DNA from: JAXMDC01 sp046349035
GTDB lineage: Bacteria > Pseudomonadota > Alphaproteobacteria > Rhizobiales > Kaistiaceae
NCBI GenBank assembly: GCA_046349035.1
Contig: JAXMDC010000007.1
Location: 4,468 to 68,467, forward strand
DNA: 64,000 nucleotides
Direction of reading: 5' to 3'
Each line of letters opens with the position of its first letter. Position 1 is the stretch's first letter. The notes beneath the pieces are model-generated. The model was not told where the DNA came from. It did not search any database and saw only the letters and a program-made list of their open reading frames with translations. Position numbers and translations under genes: made by a program. This document shows, piece by piece, positions 56,659-64,000 of the stretch.

Positions 56659-57471
56659 GTGATCCAGCAGACCCTTGAGCCGATCCTCGGCGCGACTGGA
56701 GCGGTCATCGTCCAGTTTCTCGCCGTCCTGATTCTCGTGCTGGTCTTGATGGCCCTGGTGGTGGGGCTCGTGCGTTTCGTTGCTGGCGGCAGCTTCGCGA
56801 GCGGCCTCAAACGGCAGCGGGCGCCGCGACTGGGGCTTGTCGATACGCTACCGGTCGACCAGCGCCGGCGGCTGATTCTGGTGCGCCGCGATCAGTTCGA
56901 GCACCTCCTGCTGATCGGTGGACCGACCGATGTCGTCGTCGAGCAAACGATCTTCCGCGGCGTCCCACTGAACGCGCGACTGCGGCCGGAACCGGTTCGC
57001 ATGCCTGGCGCCCAACCGACTGCCGCCGCCTTGCCGGGTGCAAACGGACCGCACCACCCCGCAGCTGAGAATCACGCGGCCGCGTCCCGCGACGGACAGC
57101 ACCACCCGCCGACCCCGACCGGCGAGCGGGAGGATTGGCCCCTCCCTGCCGGCGATCGCCAGGCGCACCGCGACTCCGCCATAGCTTCGGCCGGTCGTCG
57201 TCATGCCGGGCCCCCACCGGGAATGGACGGGGCACCGCCCCTCGCACCTTTGTCGGCCGCTGAGGCCGTGCCACGTCAGGCTCTCGCCAAGGCCGACGGC
57301 GAGGTATCCTCGATCGTCATGGCCGCCGAAGCGTCGATTGCGCGCTTGAGCGAGACGGCCCCTGCGGCATCCGACAACGAAACGGCAGGCCGCACTTCAC
57401 CAGAACGCGTCGCAAGTCTCGAGCGCGAGATGGCGCGGCTGTTGGGCGAAATCGGCGGAAAGAAACCTTGA
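56659..57471 (+). CDS. fliO: FliO-like flagellar biosynthesis protein
   Basis: A 270-residue protein with one N-terminal membrane helix (VIVQFLAVLILVLVLMALVVGLVRFVAGG) and the FliO core RLGLVDTLPVDQRRRLILVRRDQFEHLLLIGGPTDVVVEQTI. The remaining 150 residues are low-complexity with charged and Pro-rich parts, longer than E. coli FliO. GGAGGGGAAGC precedes GTG 56659. FliO helps FliP assemble, and its stop overlaps fliP by four bases (TTGA). Confidence 0.88.
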   Translation: MIQQTLEPILGATGAVIVQFLAVLILVLVLMALVVGLVRFVAGGSFASGLKRQRAPRLGLVDTLPVDQRRRLILVRRDQFEHLLLIGGPTDVVVEQTIFRGVPLNARLRPEPVRMPGAQPTAAALPGANGPHHPAAENHAAASRDGQHHPPTPTGEREDWPLPAGDRQAHRDSAIASAGRRHAGPPPGMDGAPPLAPLSAAEAVPRQALAKADGEVSSIVMAAEASIARLSETAPAASDNETAGRTSPERVASLEREMARLLGEIGGKKP

Positions 57472-58214
57472 GCCGAGGATGGCGGCGACTGTTTCGGCAC
57501 GGCGCATGGGCGATCGGCCTGCTTGGTGCCGCCACCGGCCCGGCCCTGGCACAAAACATCAGCATCGACTTCGGCGGCGGTTCGCTGACCGAAAGGATCG
57601 TTCAGCTCGTCGCGCTGATGACGGTGCTTTCGCTAGCGCCGTCGATTCTGGTGATGGTTACTTCGTTCACCCGCACGGTGGTCGTTCTGTCGCTGCTCCG
57701 CTCGGCCATCGGCCTTCAGAGCGCGCCGCCGAACGCTGTCATGATCAGTCTCGCGTTGTTCATAACCGCCTTCGTGATGCAGCCGGTCTTCGAGACCGCG
57801 TATCGTACCGGAGTGCAGCCGCTGGTCGCCGGAACGATGGAGCTTCCCGAGGCGTTCCAGAAAGCCTCCGAACCCTTTCGCCAGTTCATGTTGAAGAACG
57901 TCCGCGAGAAAGACTTGGCGCTGTTCAACGACCTCGCCGGTGCGGCTCCCGCCGCCGGTCCGGAGGATATCAGCCTGCGGATCGTTGTGCCGGCTTTCAT
58001 GGTGTCGGAGCTGCGGCGAGCTTTCGAGATCGGCTTCCTGCTCTACCTTCCCTTCATCATCATCGATCTCGTCGTCGCTTCGGTACTGATGGCGCTTGGC
58101 ATGATGATGCTGCCGCCAGTGACGATCTCTCTGCCGTTCAAGCTGATCTTCTTCGTTCTCGTCGACGGCTGGGGTCTCGTCGCCGGCAGCTTGGTGCAAA
58201 GCTTCGGCACCTGA
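57468..58214 (+). CDS. fliP: flagellar biosynthesis protein FliP
   Basis: Core export-gate membrane protein, 248 residues, with a cleavable signal peptide (ending ATGPALAQ) and four helices. VMVTSFTRTVVVLSLLRSAIGLQSAPPNAVMISLALFITAFVM, AYRTGVQPL, LMALGMMMLPPVTISLPFKLIFFVLVDGW are diagnostic. TTG 57468 overlaps the fliO stop. Confidence 0.97.
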   Translation: MSRGWRRLFRHGAWAIGLLGAATGPALAQNISIDFGGGSLTERIVQLVALMTVLSLAPSILVMVTSFTRTVVVLSLLRSAIGLQSAPPNAVMISLALFITAFVMQPVFETAYRTGVQPLVAGTMELPEAFQKASEPFRQFMLKNVREKDLALFNDLAGAAPAAGPEDISLRIVVPAFMVSELRRAFEIGFLLYLPFIIIDLVVASVLMALGMMMLPPVTISLPFKLIFFVLVDGWGLVAGSLVQSFGT

Positions 58215-58228
58215 TCGCAGCGAGACGA

Positions 58229-61200
58229 CTAGCCCGGAGCGTAGCGCTTCCGATAGTCGGCCAAAAAGTCCCGTAGGCTGTCGACCGAAGCAAGGTCGCG
58301 CGCAACCGATTGCAAGTCGCGCCCGTCCGAGCCGATCGGTCGCGTCACAGTGTCGAAGGCTCGCGCATCCGGGGTCGCTGACATCTTCGCGGTGTATTTG
58401 CTCCGCACCGCGGCAAGCCCCGCTTCGTTCGCCAACATCGCGTTGCCGATTGCCGCGCGCATGATGTCCTGGCGCTCGCGGACCGTCAGCGGCAGCGGGC
58501 TGCTCCACTTCTCGCCGAGGCTCCGTTCGATCGCCGCCAACGCCCCGCGCCAGTCTTTGGCCGCCCATAGGATGTCTATGCGCATTCGTTCGACGTCGTC
58601 GCCATCGAGCGCGCTGAGGATGTCGATGGCCTGCTTCGCTTGACCGGTTTCGGCCAGTGCTCGCGCTTGCACCATGCGCCGCTGGCGCTCGAGCAGCGGA
58701 GGTAGCTCCGCCTGCTCGGTCCGCCTCAACACCGCCAGCGCCTCCTGCGGCTTGCGATTGAGGAGGTTCACCACCGCCAGATCGGCGGCGATTTCCGCGC
58801 GGGCGGCGCCGCGCAGTCGGTTGTCGATCTGGTGCTGCAGCACTTCGGCGGCCTGGTCGAGAAGGTCGATATCGATCAGGCGATCGGCAAACTTGCGGAC
58901 CATATCGTCGCCGCGCCGGCCCACCGGCGTCAGATCGCGGAAGTCGTAGTAGAGCCCGAGAGCCTGGACGGGTGGCATGCCGTCGGCCTTGCCATCCAGA
59001 AAAAGCTCAGAGAAGACGCCCGCCATTCGATCGGAGAGCGCCGTCGTGATTTCCGACTTCCGGTTGGAGAATTGCGCTGCACGCATACTGGCAAACGCCT
59101 GGCGGTATCGGCTTGCCGAGACTTGGATGTCGGCGAGGTCGTCGAGGATCTTGAGCTCGGTATCGTCGCCGCGCCAAGCCACGGCCAGTCGCGACAGCAC
59201 ACCTTCCGCTTTGTCCGGCGTTGTCTTGCCCGCACCGTAGTCCATCATCGTGCGGCGGTACTCGGCCTCCACCGCGACCGGGCGATAACCGGAGTCTACG
59301 GCGCGGGTGTAGGCGAGCTCGGCTTCTACCATTCTGCCGGCGTTCTGCGCCAACCGGCCGAGGAGCATCTCGCGCCGAGCGGTGGTGCCCTTGCCCATCG
59401 GCACTCCGGCCAACGGCTGCAGCCGCGCCAGGGCAGCTTCGTCGTGCCTACTCTCAATCTCAGCCTCAGCGATCGCCAGGATGTATGCTTGGCTGATGTG
59501 TTCCGGGTAGTCGCGCACCACCGAGTCGGCAGCCGCCGACTGGCCGATCACTTGACGCCAGTCGCGCAACGCCGCCGCCGTCACCGCCCGCCACACCGCG
59601 GCGTCGGGGTTGGCCCGCAACGCCTCGTCGTTGAGGCCGTTGAACGCTTCTTGGAACCGCCCACTCGTGTAGTTTGCGGCAGCGGTGCTGAGCTTGTACT
59701 CGGGCCGCGAGAGAAAGCCGGGGTCGCCCCGCGCCGCGAGCTTGAGGAGGCCGAGGCTTTCCAAGCCGAGCTGCCGCGAAAGGTAAGCGCCGGCAAGCTT
59801 GAACTGCCCGGCCGGGCGGTCTTGCTCGGGGGCCGCGGCGATGTTCGCCTGCAGCTCGTTCACCACCGATCGGAAGAACTGCGGCGGCACCGCGTTCCAT
59901 TGCGCCAAGCCGATCAGGCCCGGTCGCGAAGGCGCGGCTCCGACGCCCTTGGAATCGGCAACACGCGGCGGCGTCGACAGCGTCAGCCCGCGGTCGCGGC
60001 CAACCGTCACGATTCCGTCGGCGACCGCGGCGCTGACATCGTCCGAGACGGTCGCGAATGCGAGGCCGTGCGCTGTCGGGACGGTCGTCAGTTCGACGTA
60101 CTGCTGGGCGGCAAGAAATCCGCGCGAGGGACCGACGGCCGCAACCACGATCAGCCAATCGCCGGCGACAGGGTCTTTGAAACGGCGCGGCGCCTCCGCC
60201 CCTGGAAGGTTAGCCCGCAGAACCGGCCGGCCGTCGCCGCGGGTCGCGCGTTCGATGTCGACCCGGCGCGCCGGCGCAGTAGCTGCGTCGCCGAGCGTCA
60301 CCACCCAATTGTTTCCTTCCGGCGTCGCCGCCACCAGCTGAGGGGCGGAAAGGGTAAGGCGTACGAGCGTCGCGCCGGCCAAACGATCGATTCCGGCCAC
60401 TTTGGCCCGGCCCCGCAGGAGCGCATCGACCGTGGTGGTGTCGAGCGGCGCGTCCGTCTCGAACATGACGAACAAAGTGTTGCCGCGCCTGAACACAGCC
60501 GCCGCAACCGGCCGCTCGAAGGGGAACACCAGCCGGGCGAACCCGTCGGTCAACGTTACCGCGGGTGTCGCCCCGAGATCGATCACGGCCGGCGGCGCGA
60601 TCGGTCCCTCCGCGGCGCCCAGCGGAGCGGCGACAGCGGCCTGGGAGCGCTCGCCTGCCGAAGCCGGATCGCGCGGTCCCTTGGCGGGCGGGCCGGCCGT
60701 GACAGCGGGCGGCGAAGCGACCGGAGCATGCGCCGCGGCCGGCGGCGCTGCGATCGGCGGCGCAACGGCGCCGTGCGGGGGCGCGGGGTCCGGTTTCGCC
60801 ACTGCTCCGTGACCCTCGGAAGCAGACGCGTTGGGTCCCGGAGCGGCCACCTCTTGCGCAGCAGCAGGCGGGGCCGGCGCGGGCGCTGCCGCCGCGCGAG
60901 TTGCCGGCCCCATCCCGGCATTGCGCCCCAACTGAGGCTCCAGCCCGCCCCGGACCGCCGGCGAACCGACCGGCCCCGGCGCCGCAGCGGCGGCCGCGAC
61001 CGCCGTCGTCGTTTTGCGGGGATCCTCCCCGGCATCGGTGTCTGTCGCCGACTCCACAATCTCGCCAAGCGCGGCACGAATAGGCTCGCGAACGTCGTTG
61101 CCAGGCACCGCTGCCTTAAGTTGCTCGGATGTGATGTCGAGAATGTAGCTGCTCGCGCCGGACCGATAGGCACGAACCTCGGCCGCCGGGTCGAGCGAAA

Positions 61201-61969
61201 GCATCACCTTCAGTCCCTGGTCTGTCGCTTCCTTGTCGATGCCTAAGATGAGCGGCGGCGGATCGACGTTTATCGGGGAAAAGTCCGGCTCGGCGTAGCG
61301 ATCGAACGCGATCTCTGCCTTCGTGCCATTGCGGACAAAACGTGCATTGAAAGGCGCGCTCCAAGTAAACGTGAGCCGCGTGTAGGTTGCCGCCTTACCA
61401 ACGCGCAGGTCGAGGCGCGACACGTCCTGCCGGACCTTCGGCTTGGCCGCCTGCGCCTCTGCCTGGGCAACCTTGATCGCGTCATCGGCCCGGCGGGCAA
61501 GTTCGGCGGCGACGTCGTCCGGGATGCCAGGGGGCGGGCCGGACCACTTTGCCGGCAGCAGATCGATGAACAGCCGTTCGCCTGCAACCAGCGTATTTGA
61601 TCGGACGCCGCGCGCCAGCCCCAGGCGCAGACCGCGCTCGTCTGGATCGCGGCGAGCGGTGGTAATGAAATCTTTGAGCGCGACGGTTATCGGCTCAAGC
61701 GAAAGCGGCACGGTTTGCTGGAAGGACAGCACCAGCACGCCGTTGACGATCCGCGTCTGGAACGGCGGCACTGGAGTCGTGTCGGGAAACGTCAGGACAA
61801 TCCGGCCAAACCCAGCCTGGACGTTTGCCTCGACCCCCACTTCCGGATTGGCGATGACCCTGGTCGCAAAAAGGCATAGCCCGGCGCACAACACCGCCCA
61901 AAGGGCAAGTGCTCGCTGGGCCGCTCCTGCCTTCCTGGCAGGGGTGTTTGCCCGCATGACCGTTGGCAC
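58229..61969 (-). CDS. large periplasmic AMIN-like/TPR protein of the motility cluster
   Basis: A 1246-residue protein. The start GTG 61969 has AAGGAG six bases before it. After a signal peptide (LALWAVLCAGLCLFATRVIA) come two AMIN-like beta segments (FGRIVLTFPDTTPVPPFQTRIVNGVLVLSF; TRLTFTWSAPFNARFVRNGTKAEIAF) and a Pro/Ala-rich linker (about residues 310-470). A third beta segment (FARLVFPFERPVAAAVFRRGNTLFVMFET) and a long helical, TPR-like C-terminal half (about 720-1240; EAFNGLNDEALRANPDAAVWRAV, AEVLQHQIDNRLRGAARAEIAADLAVVNLLNRKPQEAL) follow. It is convergent with fliP and downstream of motE. A role in motor or peptidoglycan interaction is inferred from place and fold. Confidence 0.8.
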   Translation of the reverse strand: MPTVMRANTPARKAGAAQRALALWAVLCAGLCLFATRVIANPEVGVEANVQAGFGRIVLTFPDTTPVPPFQTRIVNGVLVLSFQQTVPLSLEPITVALKDFITTARRDPDERGLRLGLARGVRSNTLVAGERLFIDLLPAKWSGPPPGIPDDVAAELARRADDAIKVAQAEAQAAKPKVRQDVSRLDLRVGKAATYTRLTFTWSAPFNARFVRNGTKAEIAFDRYAEPDFSPINVDPPPLILGIDKEATDQGLKVMLSLDPAAEVRAYRSGASSYILDITSEQLKAAVPGNDVREPIRAALGEIVESATDTDAGEDPRKTTTAVAAAAAAPGPVGSPAVRGGLEPQLGRNAGMGPATRAAAAPAPAPPAAAQEVAAPGPNASASEGHGAVAKPDPAPPHGAVAPPIAAPPAAAHAPVASPPAVTAGPPAKGPRDPASAGERSQAAVAAPLGAAEGPIAPPAVIDLGATPAVTLTDGFARLVFPFERPVAAAVFRRGNTLFVMFETDAPLDTTTVDALLRGRAKVAGIDRLAGATLVRLTLSAPQLVAATPEGNNWVVTLGDAATAPARRVDIERATRGDGRPVLRANLPGAEAPRRFKDPVAGDWLIVVAAVGPSRGFLAAQQYVELTTVPTAHGLAFATVSDDVSAAVADGIVTVGRDRGLTLSTPPRVADSKGVGAAPSRPGLIGLAQWNAVPPQFFRSVVNELQANIAAAPEQDRPAGQFKLAGAYLSRQLGLESLGLLKLAARGDPGFLSRPEYKLSTAAANYTSGRFQEAFNGLNDEALRANPDAAVWRAVTAAALRDWRQVIGQSAAADSVVRDYPEHISQAYILAIAEAEIESRHDEAALARLQPLAGVPMGKGTTARREMLLGRLAQNAGRMVEAELAYTRAVDSGYRPVAVEAEYRRTMMDYGAGKTTPDKAEGVLSRLAVAWRGDDTELKILDDLADIQVSASRYRQAFASMRAAQFSNRKSEITTALSDRMAGVFSELFLDGKADGMPPVQALGLYYDFRDLTPVGRRGDDMVRKFADRLIDIDLLDQAAEVLQHQIDNRLRGAARAEIAADLAVVNLLNRKPQEALAVLRRTEQAELPPLLERQRRMVQARALAETGQAKQAIDILSALDGDDVERMRIDILWAAKDWRGALAAIERSLGEKWSSPLPLTVRERQDIMRAAIGNAMLANEAGLAAVRSKYTAKMSATPDARAFDTVTRPIGSDGRDLQSVARDLASVDSLRDFLADYRKRYAPG

Positions 61970-62032
61970 GCCACACTCCTTGGCGCGAGCGGATGGTTTC
62001 GCTCGGATTGGCTCAAGGCTACTGGCGTTGAA

Positions 62033-62047
62033 TTAAGCCGTTGTTAC
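62033..62047. promoter_or_regulatory. imperfect CtrA-like site upstream of the TPR gene
   Basis: TTAA-GCCGTTG-TTAC has correct N7 spacing but one wrong base in the second half. It is about 65-80 bases upstream of the minus-strand TPR start. Confidence 0.3.
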
Positions 62048-62056
62048 CGCAATCGA

Positions 62057-62791
62057 TTAACGGGCCGGCGTGAGCCCGTTTTCGCCGATTTTAGGCAATT
62101 TGCTTAGATCGGCGGCCGGCGCACCGGTCCGCGCGGCGCTGCCGCCGGCCAGTTCCAGCGTTAACTTCTGCGCACTGTCCGCGGTCATCAACGAGAGGAT
62201 AGCCGCCATTTTCTGCGGCTTCATGACCTTGGCCAAGCCGGTCAGCACGCCGATGTCGAGCTTGTCGAAGATGTGCGCGGCGTCCAGCGGCTTCATCGCT
62301 TCGTACATCGCAGCGAGGCTCTTGAACTGAGCAGTCTCGGCGGCTTGGTCGGCCTGCGATTTCTGATTGATACCGGATTCCAGCGCCTGCAATTCGGCGA
62401 CCCGCTGCGCAACCCGCTTCTCAGCGGCATTGATCAACGCTTCGCGCTGATCGAGCTCGGCCTGCCGCCGGTCTAGCTGCCGACGCCGTTCCGCTAATTG
62501 CTCAAGGATCGTCGTGTCGCCTGGCGGCGGCGCTGGCTGCAGATTGACCGTAACGCCGCCCGCCTGCGGCGCAGCCGGCGCCGGAGGGCTAGGCGCCCCC
62601 GTTGTCGTCTTGCCGGACCCGCCGGCTGCGGCCGCCGGCGCTCCGTGCCCGCCCGCCGGCGCCTCCGCCGGCGCGCCGTGGCCGTCCGCCGCCAAGGCGA
62701 AATGACCGTTCGCAATTAAGCCGGTCGCCTTGAGCAGGAGCAGGAGGGCAATCGCAGCAATCGCCGCCGGCAGGACCCGGGCAGTGTTCAC
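62057..62791 (-). CDS. motE: MotE family protein
   Basis: A 244-residue protein with an N-terminal membrane or signal segment (VLPAAIAAIALLLLLKATGLI), a Gly/Ala/Pro-rich linker, a coiled coil (LEQLAERRRQLDRRQAELDQREALINAAEKRVAQRVAELQALE), and a C-terminal MgtE-N/FliG-like domain (LAAMYEAMKPLDAAHIFDKLDIGVLTGLAKVMKPQKMAAILSLMTADSAQKLTLEL). In rhizobia MotE is a chaperone of the periplasmic motility protein MotC. GTG 62791 overlaps the upstream stop by four bases. Confidence 0.88.
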   Translation of the reverse strand: MNTARVLPAAIAAIALLLLLKATGLIANGHFALAADGHGAPAEAPAGGHGAPAAAAGGSGKTTTGAPSPPAPAAPQAGGVTVNLQPAPPPGDTTILEQLAERRRQLDRRQAELDQREALINAAEKRVAQRVAELQALESGINQKSQADQAAETAQFKSLAAMYEAMKPLDAAHIFDKLDIGVLTGLAKVMKPQKMAAILSLMTADSAQKLTLELAGGSAARTGAPAADLSKLPKIGENGLTPAR

Positions 62792-63231
62792 GCCGCCTCC
62801 TCGTTCCGTCGCGCCCGCCGGATCTCGGAGATGCGGCGCGCGGCCCGCGCCGCCGCCGAGCCAATGGTCTCGGCCGCAGCCTCGCCTTCGGACTGAGGAG
62901 GCCTTGCCGGCCGCCCGGCGAGCGTCACTTGCGCGAGCCGTTCCATTAAGGCTCGCCCCTCACCCGTGCGTCGGACGATTTCCTGGTTGAGTTCTGCGGC
63001 GCGCTTAAGTTTGCCGCCGAGCGTCTCTTCGGCTTCGGCCGCGGTCGCCTTCAGACCTTTAATGGCGCGGTCGGCCGCCTCGATGGTCGTCCGCAACTCG
63101 CCGATCGTCGCTTTGAACGCCGCCTCATCGCCGCGCAGGGCGACCAACCGCTTGTTGAGCACCGCGCAATAGAACAGCGTCACCCCCAACAGGACGGCGA
63201 CCAGGATCTCTATGACCAAGCCGAGCGTCAT
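62788..63231 (-). CDS. small membrane protein of the motility cluster (DUF6468-like)
   Basis: A 147-residue protein: one N-terminal helix (LGLVIEILVAVLLGVTLFYCAVLN) then a coiled coil (RLVALRGDEAAFKATIGELRTTIEAADRAIKGLKATAAEAEETLGGKLKRAAELNQEIVRR). GGGAG six bases before ATG 63231 decides the start; the frame is open to 63366. It lies between fliM and motE, where a family I recall as DUF6468 sits in Rhodospirillales; that name is from memory. Function unknown, but strict place suggests a motor or switch role. Confidence 0.75.
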   Translation of the reverse strand: MTLGLVIEILVAVLLGVTLFYCAVLNKRLVALRGDEAAFKATIGELRTTIEAADRAIKGLKATAAEAEETLGGKLKRAAELNQEIVRRTGEGRALMERLAQVTLAGRPARPPQSEGEAAAETIGSAAARAARRISEIRRARRNEEAA

Positions 63232-63242
63232 GCAATTCTCCC

Positions 63243-64000
63243 TTAAGCTGGTGCGCTGCCGCGCGCCGCGTGCGCATCGCTGCGCTTGAAGGCTCGCACC
63301 ACCCGCACTGAGATTGCCGAACCGCGGCGGCCCATCAGGCCCTCGGCGAGCGGGACATCCCCACACCGCACCGACACCGGATCCTGCGGTGTGTTCTCAA
63401 ACAACAAAGTCTGCCCGGCTTTCAGGTCCATCACCTTGCGCAGCGGCATTTCGCTGTCGAACAGCACGGCATCGACATCGACTTCGGCGGCGTGAATCTC
63501 GGTCGCCAGATGCCCCTCCCAGATCGCGTCGCGACCGAACTTCTCGCCCATGAACATCTGGAGGAGAAGATCTCGAATCGGCTCTATCGTGGCATAGGGA
63601 AGCAGGATCTCGACCTTGCCGCCCCGGTCGTCCATGCCGACACGAAGTTGCACCAGAATGGCCGCATTGGCCGGCCGGGCGATCGCGGCAAAACGCGGGT
63701 TGGTTTCCAGCCGCTCCAGCTTGAAACTGACCGGCGAGACCGGGCGGAAAGCCTGCTCCGCATCGGCAAGAAGGATCTCGAAGAGGCGGCTGACCAGCGA
63801 ATTTTCGATAGTCGTGTGCGGGCGACCCAGCATGCGCGAGGGGCTGCCGGAGCGGCCACCGCCGAGCAGCACGTCGATGATTGAATAGATCAGGTTTGAG
63901 TCGGCGGAGATCAGGCCGAAATTGTCCCACTCCTCGGCACGAAACACGCCCAGCATCGCCGGCAGCGGGATGCTGTCGATATAGTCCATGAACCGCACCG
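63243..64000 (-). CDS. fliM: flagellar motor switch protein FliM (5' part outside window)
   Basis: C-terminal two thirds of FliM; the gene runs off the right edge. Seen are FGLISADSNLIYSIIDVLLGGGRSG, TTIENSLVSRLFEILLADAEQAFRPVSPVSFKLERLETNPRFA (middle CheC-like domain) and the C-terminal SpoA domain (DLKAGQTLLFENTPQDPVSVRCGDVPLAEGLMGRRGSAISVRV). It forms part of the switch with FliG and FliN. It is 11 bases upstream of the DUF6468-type gene, so all share a transcript. Confidence 0.96.
   Translation of the reverse strand, partial: VRFMDYIDSIPLPAMLGVFRAEEWDNFGLISADSNLIYSIIDVLLGGGRSGSPSRMLGRPHTTIENSLVSRLFEILLADAEQAFRPVSPVSFKLERLETNPRFAAIARPANAAILVQLRVGMDDRGGKVEILLPYATIEPIRDLLLQMFMGEKFGRDAIWEGHLATEIHAAEVDVDAVLFDSEMPLRKVMDLKAGQTLLFENTPQDPVSVRCGDVPLAEGLMGRRGSAISVRVVRAFKRSDAHAARGSAPA

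Noticed and set aside
58832..61246. 804-codon plus-strand frame opposite the TPR gene
   Set aside because: Arg/His-rich shadow typical of GC-rich antisense; the minus-strand gene has signal peptide, ribosome binding site and domain structure.

Overview
The window is about 64 kb of a high-GC bacterial chromosome, almost fully coding, with no insertion sequence, prophage, CRISPR array, rRNA or tRNA that I could find. The gene set points to an alphaproteobacterium, most likely near the Rhodospirillales: rplM-rpsI followed by argC, the F1 ATPase zeta inhibitor beside purC-purS-purQ-purL, class I PHA synthase, CckA beside flhB-fliR-fliQ-fliE-flgC-flgB, MotE beside fliM, and a TTAA-N7-TTAAC CtrA box. 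The genus cannot be named from this alone.

Layout. 1-9.3 kb: partial aminotransferase, small lipoprotein, phaC, di-haem cytochrome c, a Cys/Met-family PLP-like protein that has lost its catalytic lysine, rplM-rpsI, an agmatinase-family gene and argC. 9.3-17.8 kb: haem A synthase (ctaA), an exopolysaccharide block (deacetylase, Wzz-like chain-length protein, Wza-like export lipoprotein, glycosyltransferase), a sugar-dehydrogenase-like beta-propeller and a family 4 uracil-DNA glycosylase. 17.9-23.5 kb: a complete branched-chain amino acid transporter (livH, livM, livG, livF, a small DUF6867-type membrane protein, livK). 23.5-28.4 kb: rpe, a membrane protein, purB and katG. 28.5-34.2 kb: TorF-type porin, small secreted protein, a very long TonB, exbB and exbD. 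34.2-40 kb: ATPase zeta subunit, then purC-purS-(secreted protein)-purQ-purL with bolA and grxD. 40-50.5 kb: rpsD, murI, trmJ, hdeD-like gene, icd, alaS, recA and a glycosyltransferase. 50.5-64 kb: cckA and a flagellar/motility block (flhB, fliR, fliQ, fliE, flgC, flgB, fliO, fliP, a 1246-residue TPR protein, motE, a DUF6468-type gene, and the 3' part of fliM).

How they work together. flgB-to-flhB form a tight minus-strand series that runs on into cckA. Its divergent start region, shared with fliO-fliP, carries a symmetric CtrA box. CckA is the kinase that controls CtrA in alphaproteobacteria, so the arrangement suggests a regulatory loop. fliP, fliQ, fliR and flhB encode export-gate parts, fliE, flgB and flgC rod parts, and fliM/motE/TPR switch and motility parts. 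The pur genes supply three steps of IMP synthesis plus purB. The Ton genes form an energy-transducing complex with an unusually long, internally repeated periplasmic TonB spacer.

Most worth a second look: the PLP-family protein with Glu at the lysine position (4568-5764), the CtrA-box/CckA/flagellar arrangement, the giant repeat-containing TonB, the six-cysteine secreted protein embedded in purS-purQ, and the large motility-linked TPR protein. Start codons were chosen by Shine-Dalgarno spacing and family N-termini; alternatives are noted per gene. Nothing was confirmed by database search.
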